In this document: positions 1 through 10,799 of the stretch, in pieces
Position numbering within the stretch: the first letter of the stretch is position 1
Layout: each line of letters begins with the position of its first letter
Origin: Adiantum capillus-veneris
Lineage: Eukaryota > Streptophyta > Polypodiopsida > Polypodiales > Pteridaceae
Length of the DNA: 64,000 bases
NCBI GenBank assembly: GCA_014529385.2
Contig: CM043956.1
Location: forward strand, 84,681,721 to 84,745,720
Direction of reading: 5' to 3'
Made by a program: the position numbers and the translations under genes
The notes under the pieces: model-generated
Told to the model about the DNA's origin: nothing
Databases searched by the model: none
What the model saw: only the letters and a program-made list of their open reading frames with translations

Positions 1-261
1 AAAGGTAATGGATGATGGTTCAGCATATGCTAGAATACGTAGCAAAGATGGTAAATGAGCTGTCCAATTTCTCACAGTCTGTGTAAACCATGAAAGAAAT
101 CATGACAACCTCAGAGAACATCCTCTACCAAAGGTAAGCAAAGAGTTTCATGATCATAGAGAAATGATGGGTTTTGGCCAAGTACCATTGTAAAGCGGGA
201 TTGCAGTGGTACAGAAAGAAAAAGGGTCTCACTTGATCCAAAAATAGGTGAAACTTTATCG

Positions 262-3200
262 ATGAGCTCCTTGGTAACAAGGAATGGATCATTATGTTTT
301 ACAAAACTTGAAGATTTGAAGAGATATGAGAGGCAATATGTGCATAATGTACAAATAGGCATGAAAAAGAGTGGGTTGCTAAAGCCTACTGAAAATGTTT
401 TGGGTTTGTGTGAACAAGTTTCTTTTGTAGATACTATGGGTGAGCTTGATGCTATAATGAGGTCTAGTTTGCATCTTGAAAATGAAGTTGTGGAAGTTTG
501 CTCTATGGAAATGTATCAAGTAATAGAAGCCTTTAAAGAAAGCCGAATAGTTGGCCCAGAAGTCCATGTTGAAACTAAATACAAGAGTGTAGCAAAGAAG
601 GTGAAACCAGTAGCTTCACCCTTACCACCCAACAACAGGGAAAAGATTGAATAGGCTTCTTTACATCCAAGTTTACGGAATCCTAAAAAGATCGGGCATA
701 CCTTCACAAAGGAGTCCTTTCAAGAGTTGCAGATTGGTTGCGAGGAGTTTCTAACACAGGAGGAGACAAAGTGCTTCAAAGAAATGCTTTCAAAGCATGG
801 TAAGGCTTTTGCATTTGAGCCACATGAGATAGGATGTGTTGATTCTTATATTGTAGCTCTTATGGTAATTTTCACAATACCTCATGTGCCTTGGAATCTG
901 CGGCCTATTCCGGTTCCAAAGGCTCATTTGCCAAAGTTAGTAGAGCTACTGAATGAGAAAATCAAAATGGGAATCTTGGAGCCTTCTTGTGCTCCATACT
1001 CAAACAGGTGGTTCACAGTTCCAAAGAAGAATGGTTCTCTACGCTTCATCCAAGATATGCAACTAGAGAACAAAGTGACAATTAGAAATGTAGGTACAGG
1101 TCCAATTGTGGATGAATTTGCAGAGGCGTTTGCAGGGAGGGCAATCTACTCAATGGGGGATCTCTACTCAGGGTATGATCAATTTCAGCTTGCAATCGAA
1201 AGCAGAGACTTGACAACCATGAGGACACCTTTGGGTTTGGTAAGGATGTGTACCTTGCCACAAGGAGCAACCAACTCGGTTGCACATATGATGAATGGGA
1301 TGAATAAGGTCTTACGTGACTTTATTCCTCAAATCACAATGCCTTTCATTGATGATTTGCCTATCAAAGGATGTGAAGAAAGTGACAAAGATGAAGCTTT
1401 GGATCTCAAGAGATGTCGCAGGTTTGTGGTAAATCACATAAATGATTGTGATAAAATTTTGTCTAGGTTGGAAGAAGTGAATCTTACATTGTCAGGGAAA
1501 AAGTCTATGTTTGGTGTCAAAGAAGTGCTCATTGTGGGGCACATGTGCGGGCCATATGGTAGGAAACCTTGTCCATCAAAGGTAGATGCCATCCAAAGAA
1601 TGAAAGAAACATCCACTAGCATCACTGAGGTTAGAAGGTTTCTGGGAGCATGTGTCTTCTATGTTATTTGGATTCCACATTATGCACATGTAGCTGATCC
1701 TGTTTATCAACTGCTTAGAAAGAATCAAAAGTTTAAATGGACAGAAGCACATGTAAAATCCATGAAAAAGCTAAAGGAGTTACTCCAGTCAGCAACGACT
1801 TTGAGAAAGGTAGACTATGAGTGTCAAAGGCCAGTGATTGTGACAGTAGATACCAGTCCTACAGGGATTGGATGGGCAATAGGGCAAGATGACAAAGAAG
1901 GACACAGGTATGTGGTAAGATTTGGAGCAAAGGTACTAAGTGCTCGCCAAAGAAACTATCCACAGATAAAGAGAGAGTTATGGGGTATGGTTACAGCCTT
2001 GAAAAGTGGGAAAGAGTACCTAATTGGTGCATGTGTGGTTGTAGAAACAGATTGTCTACCACTTCTTGGGATGATTACAAGCTGCTCAACACCAGACATT
2101 GCTATTTTGCGGTGGATTGCCTACATTAAGTCCTTAAATCCCGAGTTTAAGCACATTGCAGGTAAAGACAATACAGTGGCAGATATGCTATCAAGGGCAA
2201 GGTATGAAGATGAGTCACAAATGATTGATGAGGGAGATGATGTAGGCACAAAATTCTATTTTATCTCTCATGTCAAAGGTAACAATGTCTTCATGACTAA
2301 TTCACTTGAATTGTTTTTGAAAGATCTCTATGAAGGTGATTGGCTTTCTATTGGAAGGTACTTGAGTACTCTAACAAAACAGGATGATTGGTCTGAACAA
2401 GAATTCAAGAGGATACGCAAGAAAGCATATGGGTACTTTTTAAGGGATGGTTACTTGTGGAAGCATCCTAAACAAAAGGGTGCTACACCACAATGGGTTA
2501 TATGTAAAAAAGAGACTCAAGTAAAGCTCATGCAAGAGTTTCATGAGAGTCTATGGGCTGGACACAAGGGTGTGTGGGCAACCTTCTCCAAATTGAAAGA
2601 AAAATACTGGTGGAACGGTATGTATAAAGATGTATCTCAGTTTGTAGAGTCATGTGTAACTTGTCAAATGTATTCAAATGTTCGGCATCGTGATGGATTG
2701 CACCCTACATATCCACTAGCCATGCACTATAAATGGGTTGTGGATCTAGTCACGATGCCTTTAGGACTCTGGCAGATGAGATACTTGGTTCTTGAACGAG
2801 AGGACCTAACTAACCAGGTTGAAGGAAGAGCATTAACAGCTAAGACCACAGAAGCTGTGTGAAAATTCCTTCTTGATGAGGTGATTTGCCGTTATGGTTG
2901 TGTGGGAAAAATCACTGCAGATCGAGGTGAACTGGATGCCGAAGAAGCAAGGGAGTTCTTTTCTAGATTAGGGATCAAGCTTTCTCTTACTATAGCTTAC
3001 AACCCTGAAGGCAATGGAAAGAGTGAAAGAGGGCATCCTCCTATCATCAAAGCTTTGGCCAAGGCTTGCGAAGGAAGAGTTGGTGAGTGGCCAAAATTGT
3101 TACCATATGCTTTATGGGCTGATCGTACAACACATAGCTTAGTAACTGGCTACATGCCTGCGGAGCTAATGCATGGTCAAAAGCCAGTGATGCCGATTGA

Positions 3201-3720
3201 GGATACAATTCCTACATGGAATGTACTACCTTGGCAAGAGGGGCTTAGTAGGGAACATATCCTTGCACTGCGTATAAGGCAGCTAGAGAGAAGACCTGGA
3301 GACATTGAAGCTGCAAAAGAACGACTCAAAAATGCAAGGTTGAAAAACAAGGACTATTTTGATAAGCGACATCGACTCAGGAGCAAAGCAATTGACAAAG
3401 GTGACTGGGTTTTAGTATATGATAATAGCCTTGATAACCAGCACACAGTCATGCGTAAGTTCTCAAAAAGATGGTTTGGACCGTATGTTGTAAAGCATGT
3501 GCATGAAAATGCTACTTGCATCTTGTCTGAACTAGATGGTACAGAAGTAAAGATTCCCATTGCAGGAAAAAGGATTAAAATGTTTAAGAGAAGAGGAGAC
3601 AATGATCTAGAAGAAATGGATGAGGAAGAAGAGAAAAACACAGGTGAAGATCAAAGTGAACATAAAGCTCTGGAATCATCCAGCGAAGAAGAAGACAAGG
3701 AAGATGTACAAGAGGTCTAA
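262..3720 (+). pseudogene. Ty3/Gypsy pol remnant (RT-RNase H-integrase), two in-frame stops
   Basis: One reading frame runs from 262 to 3720, broken by TAG at 652-654 and TGA at 2860-2862; everything before 262 is degenerate and the 5' end lies outside the window. Reverse transcriptase is visible from about 950 to 1650, with a palm motif FIDD in place of the usual YxDD. RNase H follows near 1840-2200 (start TVDTSPTG). The integrase has an HHCC finger near 2540-2680 (H-x3-H style FHESLWAGH, then CVTCQ). Catalytic acids are seen at DLVTMP (before the TGA), TADRG and NGKSERG. The tail after 3590 is very acidic. A polypurine tract and LTR follow directly. The RT is unlike common angiosperm Gypsy lineages. 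The stops make it inactive as read, although readthrough of a single stop cannot be excluded. Confidence 0.85.
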
Positions 3721-3766
3721 TCTTACAAAGAGACAACGTGGCACATACCGGAGGATGCGCATGTTT

Positions 3767-3778
3767 AGAGGGGGTGGA
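3767..3778 (+). other. Polypurine tract of the left Gypsy element
   Basis: A purine-rich run (agagggggtgga) sits immediately 5' of the LTR start TG at 3779. This is the expected position of the plus-strand priming site and orients the element on the + strand. Confidence 0.6.
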
Positions 3779-4603
3779 TGTCGTGCTGTGACACGTACAT
3801 AGTGGGAACGCATGCTACAAGATCTATCTTGTATTTTTTTCGATACATAATTATATTTCTTATAGTGTACATATGCATATTTAAGTATAATAATAAGCCT
3901 TCTATCTCATCCTATTATTTTTCTCAAGGGTAACATATCCTTACTTTACCATCAGAAAATACTATGGGAAAAGCATCAATAGCTCCGCCTCTTTAACTTG
4001 GGGCAAAAAGAATTGATTATTTATTTCTACTATTTCATTATCATCTCACACCCTAGCTAGATCCTACATCTAGGGTAAACTCCAATATATATATATTCTA
4101 TGTATTTTTTATACTTTTCTTATATTTCTTTTTAAATAGCTACTAGGAGAGAATCAAATCCTAGTGGGACACTAGGTGGCATGATTTCAAAGATACACTT
4201 ATTTTAATGCATTATTGCAAGCATGATTACAAAACTTTGTCAAGGAGAAATGTCATGCTTTCATATGGCATGAGGTGTCCTTTGGAATTAAATGAAAGTC
4301 TAGTCTAAGGAGACCACATGAAGACTTTTGCTGCCATAAATGGACCCTATTTTGATGATTTTTTTACACAAAGTTCCAATCCGAATTGGAAAACAATTTT
4401 AAAATGAAAATCGTAGCTAATGAGCTGAAGTTTTTGCCCATATTTTTACTTTTGTATTTGGATCCACGGTTGAGGAGATATGATCAAAATAATGGACCCC
4501 AGTCTGCCCACATCATGCAGGGACAGCTCATTTCCAACTTTTCCAATTCCTGTTCACACTGGCTCCTCTCTTCTTGTGTAAACCCTTGGGGGTTCCCTTC
4601 ACC

Positions 4604-4610
4604 TATAAAA
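4604..4610 (+). promoter_or_regulatory. TATA box in the Gypsy LTR
   Basis: TATAAAA follows a CT-rich stretch and is conserved as the reverse complement at 61262-61268 in the second LTR copy. It is the likely core promoter marking the U3/R boundary. Confidence 0.5.
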
Positions 4611-4944
4611 GGGGACCTCTTCTTCCTTGGAAGTAACTCGAGCATTCAAGCCATTGATGAGAGGAATTCTTGAGGGAGTGAGTAGTAATGCCTAATTGTA
4701 CTTAGCCATTAACATAAGCCCAAGCCTACACTTTCTCCTAGAGGGAGACTAGCCATTCTTGCAACAAGCTAACCTTGGAAGATCAACTCTAATCAACGAA
4801 GGTCTTGCACTTGGTGTATCAATCAAAGTGGAATTATCCACTCTTCTTCTCTCTCCATCAATTATGGTGCCAAAGGGTTTGTCAAGTAAGATGTGTTCTA
4901 CATTGATGTTTTCTTGATTTCTTGTTGTTTTCATTATCATCTCT

Positions 4945-4950
<6 letters not shown>

Positions 4951-4989
<39 letters not shown>
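4951..4989. repeat. (TA)n microsatellite
   Basis: A pure AT dinucleotide array inside the LTR. Confidence 0.9.
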
Positions 4990-4991
<2 letters not shown>

Positions 4992-5814
4992 TATATGTAT
5001 CTAATCTCATCTCCTTAACCAAACCTATCTCTCTCATTCTTAGCAATTCATCCTCTCTAGGTTCTCTTGCTACAGGTACATCTCTCCCCGCAGTATCCTT
5101 ATTGCCTACGGGCAAGAATAGGGCTTGGGAGGGAAACTTCTCATCTCTTCACTTCTCTCATATCTACATTTCTCACATACTATCCTAGATGAATAACCCA
5201 CATGATGATCATTTCTATCGCTTTCACTCTGTACGATCTATTAGAATTAACGTATGGATTAGCCGTAAAATACACTCTTAACAACGTATAGTGTTTCTCT
5301 TCGGCCCTGAAAGGCTCAATGAAATACTTCTATCACCGGATCCCATCATACTACCTCTCATAGACTATAATTTTTCTTTTGATATAAGCGTAGTTATCTT
5401 GCTATGAACCAAGAGGATTTGTACACACAATTAATCCCAATCACTAGACAAAATATATATATTATGGTAAGCACAAAACTACAATTCCAAAGAAAAATTC
5501 GTAGCCTATTTGGTCAGCCAAGATTGAATGCCATTAACTCATCCATTAATCCTTTCATATTACCCATGACACGATATGACCATAGCCTTGATGTTTTCAT
5601 CTTCGTATTGTTTTGACATTCTCTTTTGCGTTCTTTCTTTGTGTGTGTGAGCGCAAGAGAGAAAGAGTGAGTCTTCTTTGCACTTCTTTCCAAACCCTAG
5701 ACTTCATGGCATCTATGGTTTAACTCCTTCATATAGGTTTTGTTGAGTTCTCTCACAAACTCTCACAGCCATAAGCCCGGTGCTTTCCTGGCAAGACCGC
5801 AAATTTTTCGACAA

Positions 5815-6905
5815 CGGGCACCCACTTTTCTGGGTCCTTTCCTTGTGCTTGTTGTCGGTTGCGCTGGTAGGAGTGTTTCTCCCTTTCAAACGTCGGACGG
5901 GCTCCTCTTGGTGTGATGCCATGGCTTTTTGCTTCATTTCCTCAATACACACTCTCCTGTCTTCTTTGTCTAAGCTCTCACTACTGTGCCATTTCGGCGA
6001 GCTCTCAGCGAAATCTTCACCTGATTTGTATGATATTTTATCCGATCTTGTAGCTCCTGGAGATGGGTGAGCTGACATGATCCACATGTTTTGATCTAGG
6101 GTAGGTGGTAGGTTGTTGGCCATGCCGATGGCATGGTATGCAATTCTCGTCAATACTTCTGGTGCACCTAGGTAAGTAATCTTTCCTTCTTTCTTTGTGC
6201 CTTTTAGAGTGGTCAAAATATATTGTGCATGGTCCACCGGTTGCCTGGTTGTTGACTTGAGGACTTGCATGAAAGTGGTGGCAACAGCATGATTTGGCGT
6301 GGTATACCTTGGTGGCCTCTTGGCAAGGAATTGAAAGTGTTGGTGGTATAACCTGGCTGGCTCTTCCACGTGTTTGTATATAAGGTCAGCAAAGGTGGCC
6401 ACGACAGTTTCTTTGGTAAAAACCTGCCGTCTTCCGGTCTCTTGCCCTCATTGTCATTCCTTCGGTGGGTAGTCTAAGTTCTTCTATCACTATTTCCTTG
6501 GGTATCACGACTTTAACTTTGTTTCCTTGGCGGTCAAAAATATGTGCAGTTCGATCTTCTTTAATCGTGGATAAAATCTCGTAAGCTTTTTGGAAATCCA
6601 CTCCACACAGCTCCTGTTTATAAAAAGTCTCTGAGTCCTAGCCTGCGGTTGGCTTCCTTGGTCTCAGGTTTTGCGGCGACATCGTACACTTATTTGGGTA
6701 GGAGTTACAACTCTACCGGATGTCCCTCTTCACTCTTGAATTTCCCAGTGAAGACTGTGGTGTGATGCTCTTCAAGCTATTCCTTTGAAAGATAGGCTGC
6801 CTTCACTGTTTTGACTGACTCGGGGTCCAGTTGGTATGCGGGTAGTTCTTGCAACTTTTCTTTCTAGTTGAGCTTCTTCTTGGCCCTCTCTACTGCTTGA
6901 ATGGC
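5815..6905 (-). pseudogene. Retroelement-like coding remnant, function unrecognised
   Basis: Read on the minus strand, coding-like sequence runs from about 6905 to 5815 with several stops and a frameshift near 6390-6400. Two longer open pieces are 6601-6386 and 6402-5815. The latter begins MATFADLIYKHVEEPARLYH. It ends abruptly where the Gypsy LTR begins, so it is DNA into which that element inserted. The composition is charged, and no gag zinc finger, protease or RT motif was found. It may be gag or an extra ORF of the same element as 9308-10790; this link is inferred from strand and proximity only. Confidence 0.4.
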
Positions 6906-7796
6906 TCCTATTCAATGAATAGAGTGTCAAAGTTAGCACATTTGTCAGATTTTTCTCTGAAATGTCCTTTAGTGTGAAATGCTAACAAATTTGCTCCAAT
7001 TTTCTTCAAATCAATTTTTGAACAAGCATAGATGCATAAAAAACATGCAAGGAACAAAATTTTGTAACCAAAGAAAATAATCGCGATTATTTACAGAGCT
7101 GAGATTTTTTTTCAACATTTTGCAAACTTGGCATCACAGGCTTGAAGTACATACCAAATACATACTGTGAGTGATATATGGGCTCATTTGGATGCATGGG
7201 GTGAAAATGGTACCAGATTTTGACTTTAGGCCTCTGAAACAGTAGATATAAAGGAAATTTGAGATTTTGAGCTCCAAATTGACTCAAACTTGGCTAGTGG
7301 GATTAACACATCAAGTACTTTGGATGTATGATGGAAAAATAGAAAAATTCCCCCATTTTGGCTAGAAGTAAATAATCGCAATTATTAACTTTTCTACCAA
7401 AATTAACAATTTTTGGTACAATCTGGTTCTACGCATTGTATAGACCCTGTGTATGAGATATGAGGTGATTTGGATCAAGAAATGTGGTTCATAACCCAAA
7501 AATTGGCTTGCAAAGACTTCCTTACATTTTTTGACAATTTTTTAAGTTATAGGCGCTCATTTTGGCTCATACTTGATTTTTGGCATGTAATAGGTGTGTA
7601 CACATGTTAGGTGAGGTGAAAATACAATTTCCAAGCAAAAAAAGTACAAAAGAAAATAATCGCGATTATTTACAACAGCCATAAATTGTTTGCAAAACTT
7701 AAAATTTTTGACATAAACACATTCTATACACCTAAAACAAGTCCTAAATTGATTTTGGTCTTGTCGGCATCACTTTGTGCTTTGTCGACTCTGAAA
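6906..7796. other. Non-coding spacer with three spaced 18 bp palindromes
   Basis: No gene was recognised. The AT-rich DNA contains a perfect palindrome AAATAATCGCGATTATTT at 7075-7092 and again at 7654-7671, with a two-mismatch version starting at 7370. Their spacing is about 295 and 284 bp, and the flanks look like a degenerate tandem unit. Confidence 0.6.
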
Positions 7797-8126
7797 TCAC
7801 CGATTTGTGTGACTACACTGCCTGTTGAGTTGGTCGGTCACTTTCGAGGCTATGGATTTGTCCGCAACATAGTCGTGAAGCAACTCATCCAATTCTGGCT
7901 CATTTGAAATTAGTTTGACTCCGTATGTCGAATTTGACGCTTTGTATCCTTCGAGCCATTTTCTGCTTTTTGAGGGCTTTGCTTGATTGATTTCATGAAA
8001 CAAATCATATACATTGTATATGAACCTCGTAGGCATGCTATCTGTGGAGTCAGATCCGAAATCTGGCATCTGCCAGAAACCTAGCTTTTCGACTGGGTAC
8101 CCCCTTGACCCTTGCCGAATGGTCAA
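7797..8126 (-). pseudogene. Unrecognised minus-strand ORF, possible retroelement fragment
   Basis: An open stretch of 109 codons on the minus strand begins MTIRQGSRGYPVEKLGF and contains an acidic middle (PELDELLHDY). No known motif is visible. It lies between other minus-strand retroelement pieces, so a decayed gag-like segment is possible. It could also be chance. Confidence 0.25.
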
Positions 8127-8129
8127 CGG

Positions 8130-9300
8130 ATGATATAGAAAGGTTCTATTATGTTAGGGCATGTTACAGTTCAAATCTCATCCGATTTGGTCGAGCTCAC
8201 AGGCCGCTATGGTCAGTTTTTGGTTGTAGGTCTTCGTGCACTGCTCGATTTCTAGGGTTTTTTCTAGGGTTTTAAACTAGCTAACAACTGTACAAAATGG
8301 ATCATTGATGAGTAAAGAACTTACCCCTCATGTCTCGTGTGAGATGGTGCTGAAAACAGGCACCTGTAGACTCCAAAAAAGACGCGGGAAAAAGGTCGAA
8401 AAGCTCTCTCTACAAAGGCTGCAAGTGGAAATGAGGTGGTTTTAGCCTACTTGGGATATCCATACACGGACTCCCCAAACCATTTTTCCCCAAATCCCCC
8501 CATTAGTCCTGCTAGGTCATGAAATCTATGTTAGACTCAAAATTTCCCCGATCGGATCCATGTAGCCCATTCTGCAAGAATTTTGCAAAAGTAGGTATGG
8601 CCGCCTAATTTAGGCTTCCCGCTTCCATCTTTCGATTTCATTAAGAAAATTTGTGCTTGTCCGTCTTGTCTTTCTAATCACCATCGTGTCTTCCATTTTT
8701 CCATCTGAGCTTCTTTGCTATTTTTTATTGAATTTTTGAAAAGATAAAAAAAAAAAACAAAATGTACTAAAAAAGCAAAGTGAAAATCCAATAATTAAGA
8801 AAATCCATTGAAAAACACAAATTTATTGTTTTTTATTGGATTTCTTTTTTTTAAAGTCTCAATATCGAGAAAAATGATGAAAAATAACCAAAAAAGACTA
8901 TTTTTTTTATGATTTTCTGATACTATATACACTATTTACACTCATCGAGAAGATAGTGAACTTTTCCTTGATGAATAATTAGAAGGGTATTATTAGGTAA
9001 TTTTGCAAAAAAATCATACGTTAGTATCAAAAAATTTCCTCCCTCTTTAAACATTGCCCTTAATTACTTAATTACTTAGTGCCCTTCCACCCCTCCTAGA
9101 TGGTGTACTCCGGGATGACTATGTGCATGGGTTGAACCATTGTGTCTGCATAGCTGTGGTTGGATCTACCATGCTTTGAAAATCAATGCAGTTCAAACCA
9201 ATATGATGTGCAAGAGATGGGTCTTGAGTATTTAACTCAAGGGTTTTTGATGTCAAGGTTTGTTGTTGCTGTCTGCCAAAGAGCAAATCTTGTAACTTGT
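8130..9300. other. AT-rich spacer, nothing recognised
   Basis: Low-complexity A/T runs occur at about 8740-8900. No ORF of convincing composition, tRNA or clear repeat boundary was seen. Confidence 0.5.
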
Positions 9301-9307
9301 GTGCTCT

Positions 9308-9767
9308 CTACTTGATCGTGCCATCAGGATGCTTCAGCACACTAATTTCTTGCGCTGTTGGTAGCACTTTTATCTGTTGTTGAGCTTTTTCTCGCCATTG
9401 GTAGCTTGGTTTGCTTCGTGATGTATGGTGTGCAGGTGGAGTCCTCTGAGATTTAATTCTCCATTGCTTGATTGTGGAGAAGACAAGTGCTCCTTTTTCT
9501 TTAAAACCCATTTCATGTTAGGTTACCTATCTGGAGATGCTCGTCTCTGTGTTTTGACCTTTGGAACCTGCTTTGGTTTTGTCGGTGATGTTTTGGGCAC
9601 CCAGATTTGATTTGGCTTGTCCTTAAGCTGTGCTTTTGGTACCCAAATTTTTTTGACTCCTTGCATGCTACTTGTAGCATCTGCTTGTTGAGAGGATGGA
9701 GAAGATTGATTGCTTTGAGTTTTTCTCTATTGACTACTCCCTTTGCATTCCTCCTTGCTTGGTGCAA
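9308..9767 (-). pseudogene. Basic, low-complexity continuation of the retroelement remnant
   Basis: Two adjoining minus-strand open pieces (9767-9513 and 9511-9308) are rich in K, R, Q and S. They follow the protease-like region on the same strand and may be its decayed C-terminal extension or a nucleic-acid-binding tail. No zinc knuckle is visible. Confidence 0.3.
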
Positions 9768-10190
9768 TTAGAACAATGAGTCGTCCGCCTTTCGGTGATA
9801 GCTTGAGCTGATTTGTATCCCAATCTCGTACTACCTTGTATGTCCACATACATGGAATCATAGTCTCATTCATGAATGTGTTCATCTGGTAAGCATACAA
9901 ACTGATGAGGACATGAACATCCATGTACTATCACGTTCAAGTTGACTACTCCTAAAGTTGGTGTTAGGTTCTTGTTGCATCCTTTGATAGTCGCTATTCC
10001 CGCCGTCAATGTTTGATTTCTTGCTTTCTTGTACGTTGAATAATTGATTGTATTTACTCTAGCTCCTGCATCGACCAAAGAATTTGTTCTATGATTGTTG
10101 AGCTGTACTTTGATGCGAAGGTCCATTCTGTCTAACCATTCATCATTTGTTGATATGGCATCTTTAGGAAATTCCCATTGTTGGTCACCT
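9727..10190 (-). pseudogene. Retropepsin-like aspartic protease domain of a retroelement
   Basis: The minus strand from about 10190 carries a retropepsin-like domain. It has the active-site pattern LVDAGARVN, then a hydrophobic-glycine stretch (TLGVVNLNVIVHG), with a frame break near 9870-9900 before the end. The Gypsy protease active site is normally D-[ST]-G, so D-A-G is a variant. Its location is odd: it starts about 30-90 bp downstream of the integrase C-terminus at 10220, whereas Ty3 pol order is protease before RT. Either the element rearranged or an extra protease domain was placed last. Confidence 0.5.
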
Positions 10191-10219
10191 ATTTCCAGAG
10201 TGTTGATGAGAATTGGTAT

Positions 10220-10790
10220 CTATTGATTCTTGAGAGCAGCTTTTTGTTTGAGTACCCAAAGCCACACTTCCTCTTCGGCGTCATCAATAACCTGTTGTCG
10301 TTTGATCTTCCTTTGCTTGGCTGCATGCATTCTTTCTAGCAACTCATTGGTTAGTGGCAGATTGTATTTCTTTAAATAGCATCCACTAATCCAATTAGCC
10401 ATTGGTTCACCATCTAGGGTGGACAGTTTTACTGCTCCACTTGGAGATACATCTTCAATGATAAACGGTCCGTTTACCTTTTCCTTAAACTTGGGAATGT
10501 GTTGCTTAAGGGAATAGTCTAAAACTAAGTCCCCTTTCTTGAAGATTTTTGTAATAAGGTGGGAATCCAAAAACTGTTTTTGTTTCCGCTTTTGTGCATA
10601 GATGTGAGCTACAGCAGTTAGCCTTTGCTCTTCCAGCTTTTCCAAATCTTCAAGTATTTCTGACAATTCATGTCCAGTCCACTCAAGGTTATTTGCTACC
10701 CTTAGTGTCGGCAATAGAAATTCTATTGTGAGTATGGCATCAAGACCGTAAACAAGGTTAAAGGGTGTAGCATTTAAAGTTGTTTTGGGC
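10220..10790 (-). pseudogene. Ty3/Gypsy integrase C-terminal fragment
   Basis: The minus-strand frame shows the end of an integrase. It has the segment typical of the region after the catalytic core (TPFNLVYGLDAILTIE at the upstream edge). The C-terminal module KGDLVLDYS...FKEKVNGPFIIEDV...LSTLDGEPM follows, which is the GPY/F-type domain. It is truncated at about 10790 by unrelated pyrimidine-rich DNA, so RT and the integrase core are missing. Confidence 0.75.
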
Positions 10791-10799
10791 TCCCTTCTT

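Larger units (their letters stand above)
3779..5813 (+). repeat. 3' LTR of the left Gypsy element (about 2.0 kb)
   Basis: The LTR begins TGTCGTGCTG after the polypurine tract and ends ...TTCGACA, so it has TG...CA ends. The boundaries come from comparison with a reverse-oriented copy at 60201-62093; homology stops at both ends. A TATAAAA box lies at 4604-4610. A (TA)n tract at 4951-4989 is also present, shorter, in the other copy. The flanking 5' LTR would lie left of the window. Small ORFs inside are not supported as genes. Confidence 0.75.
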
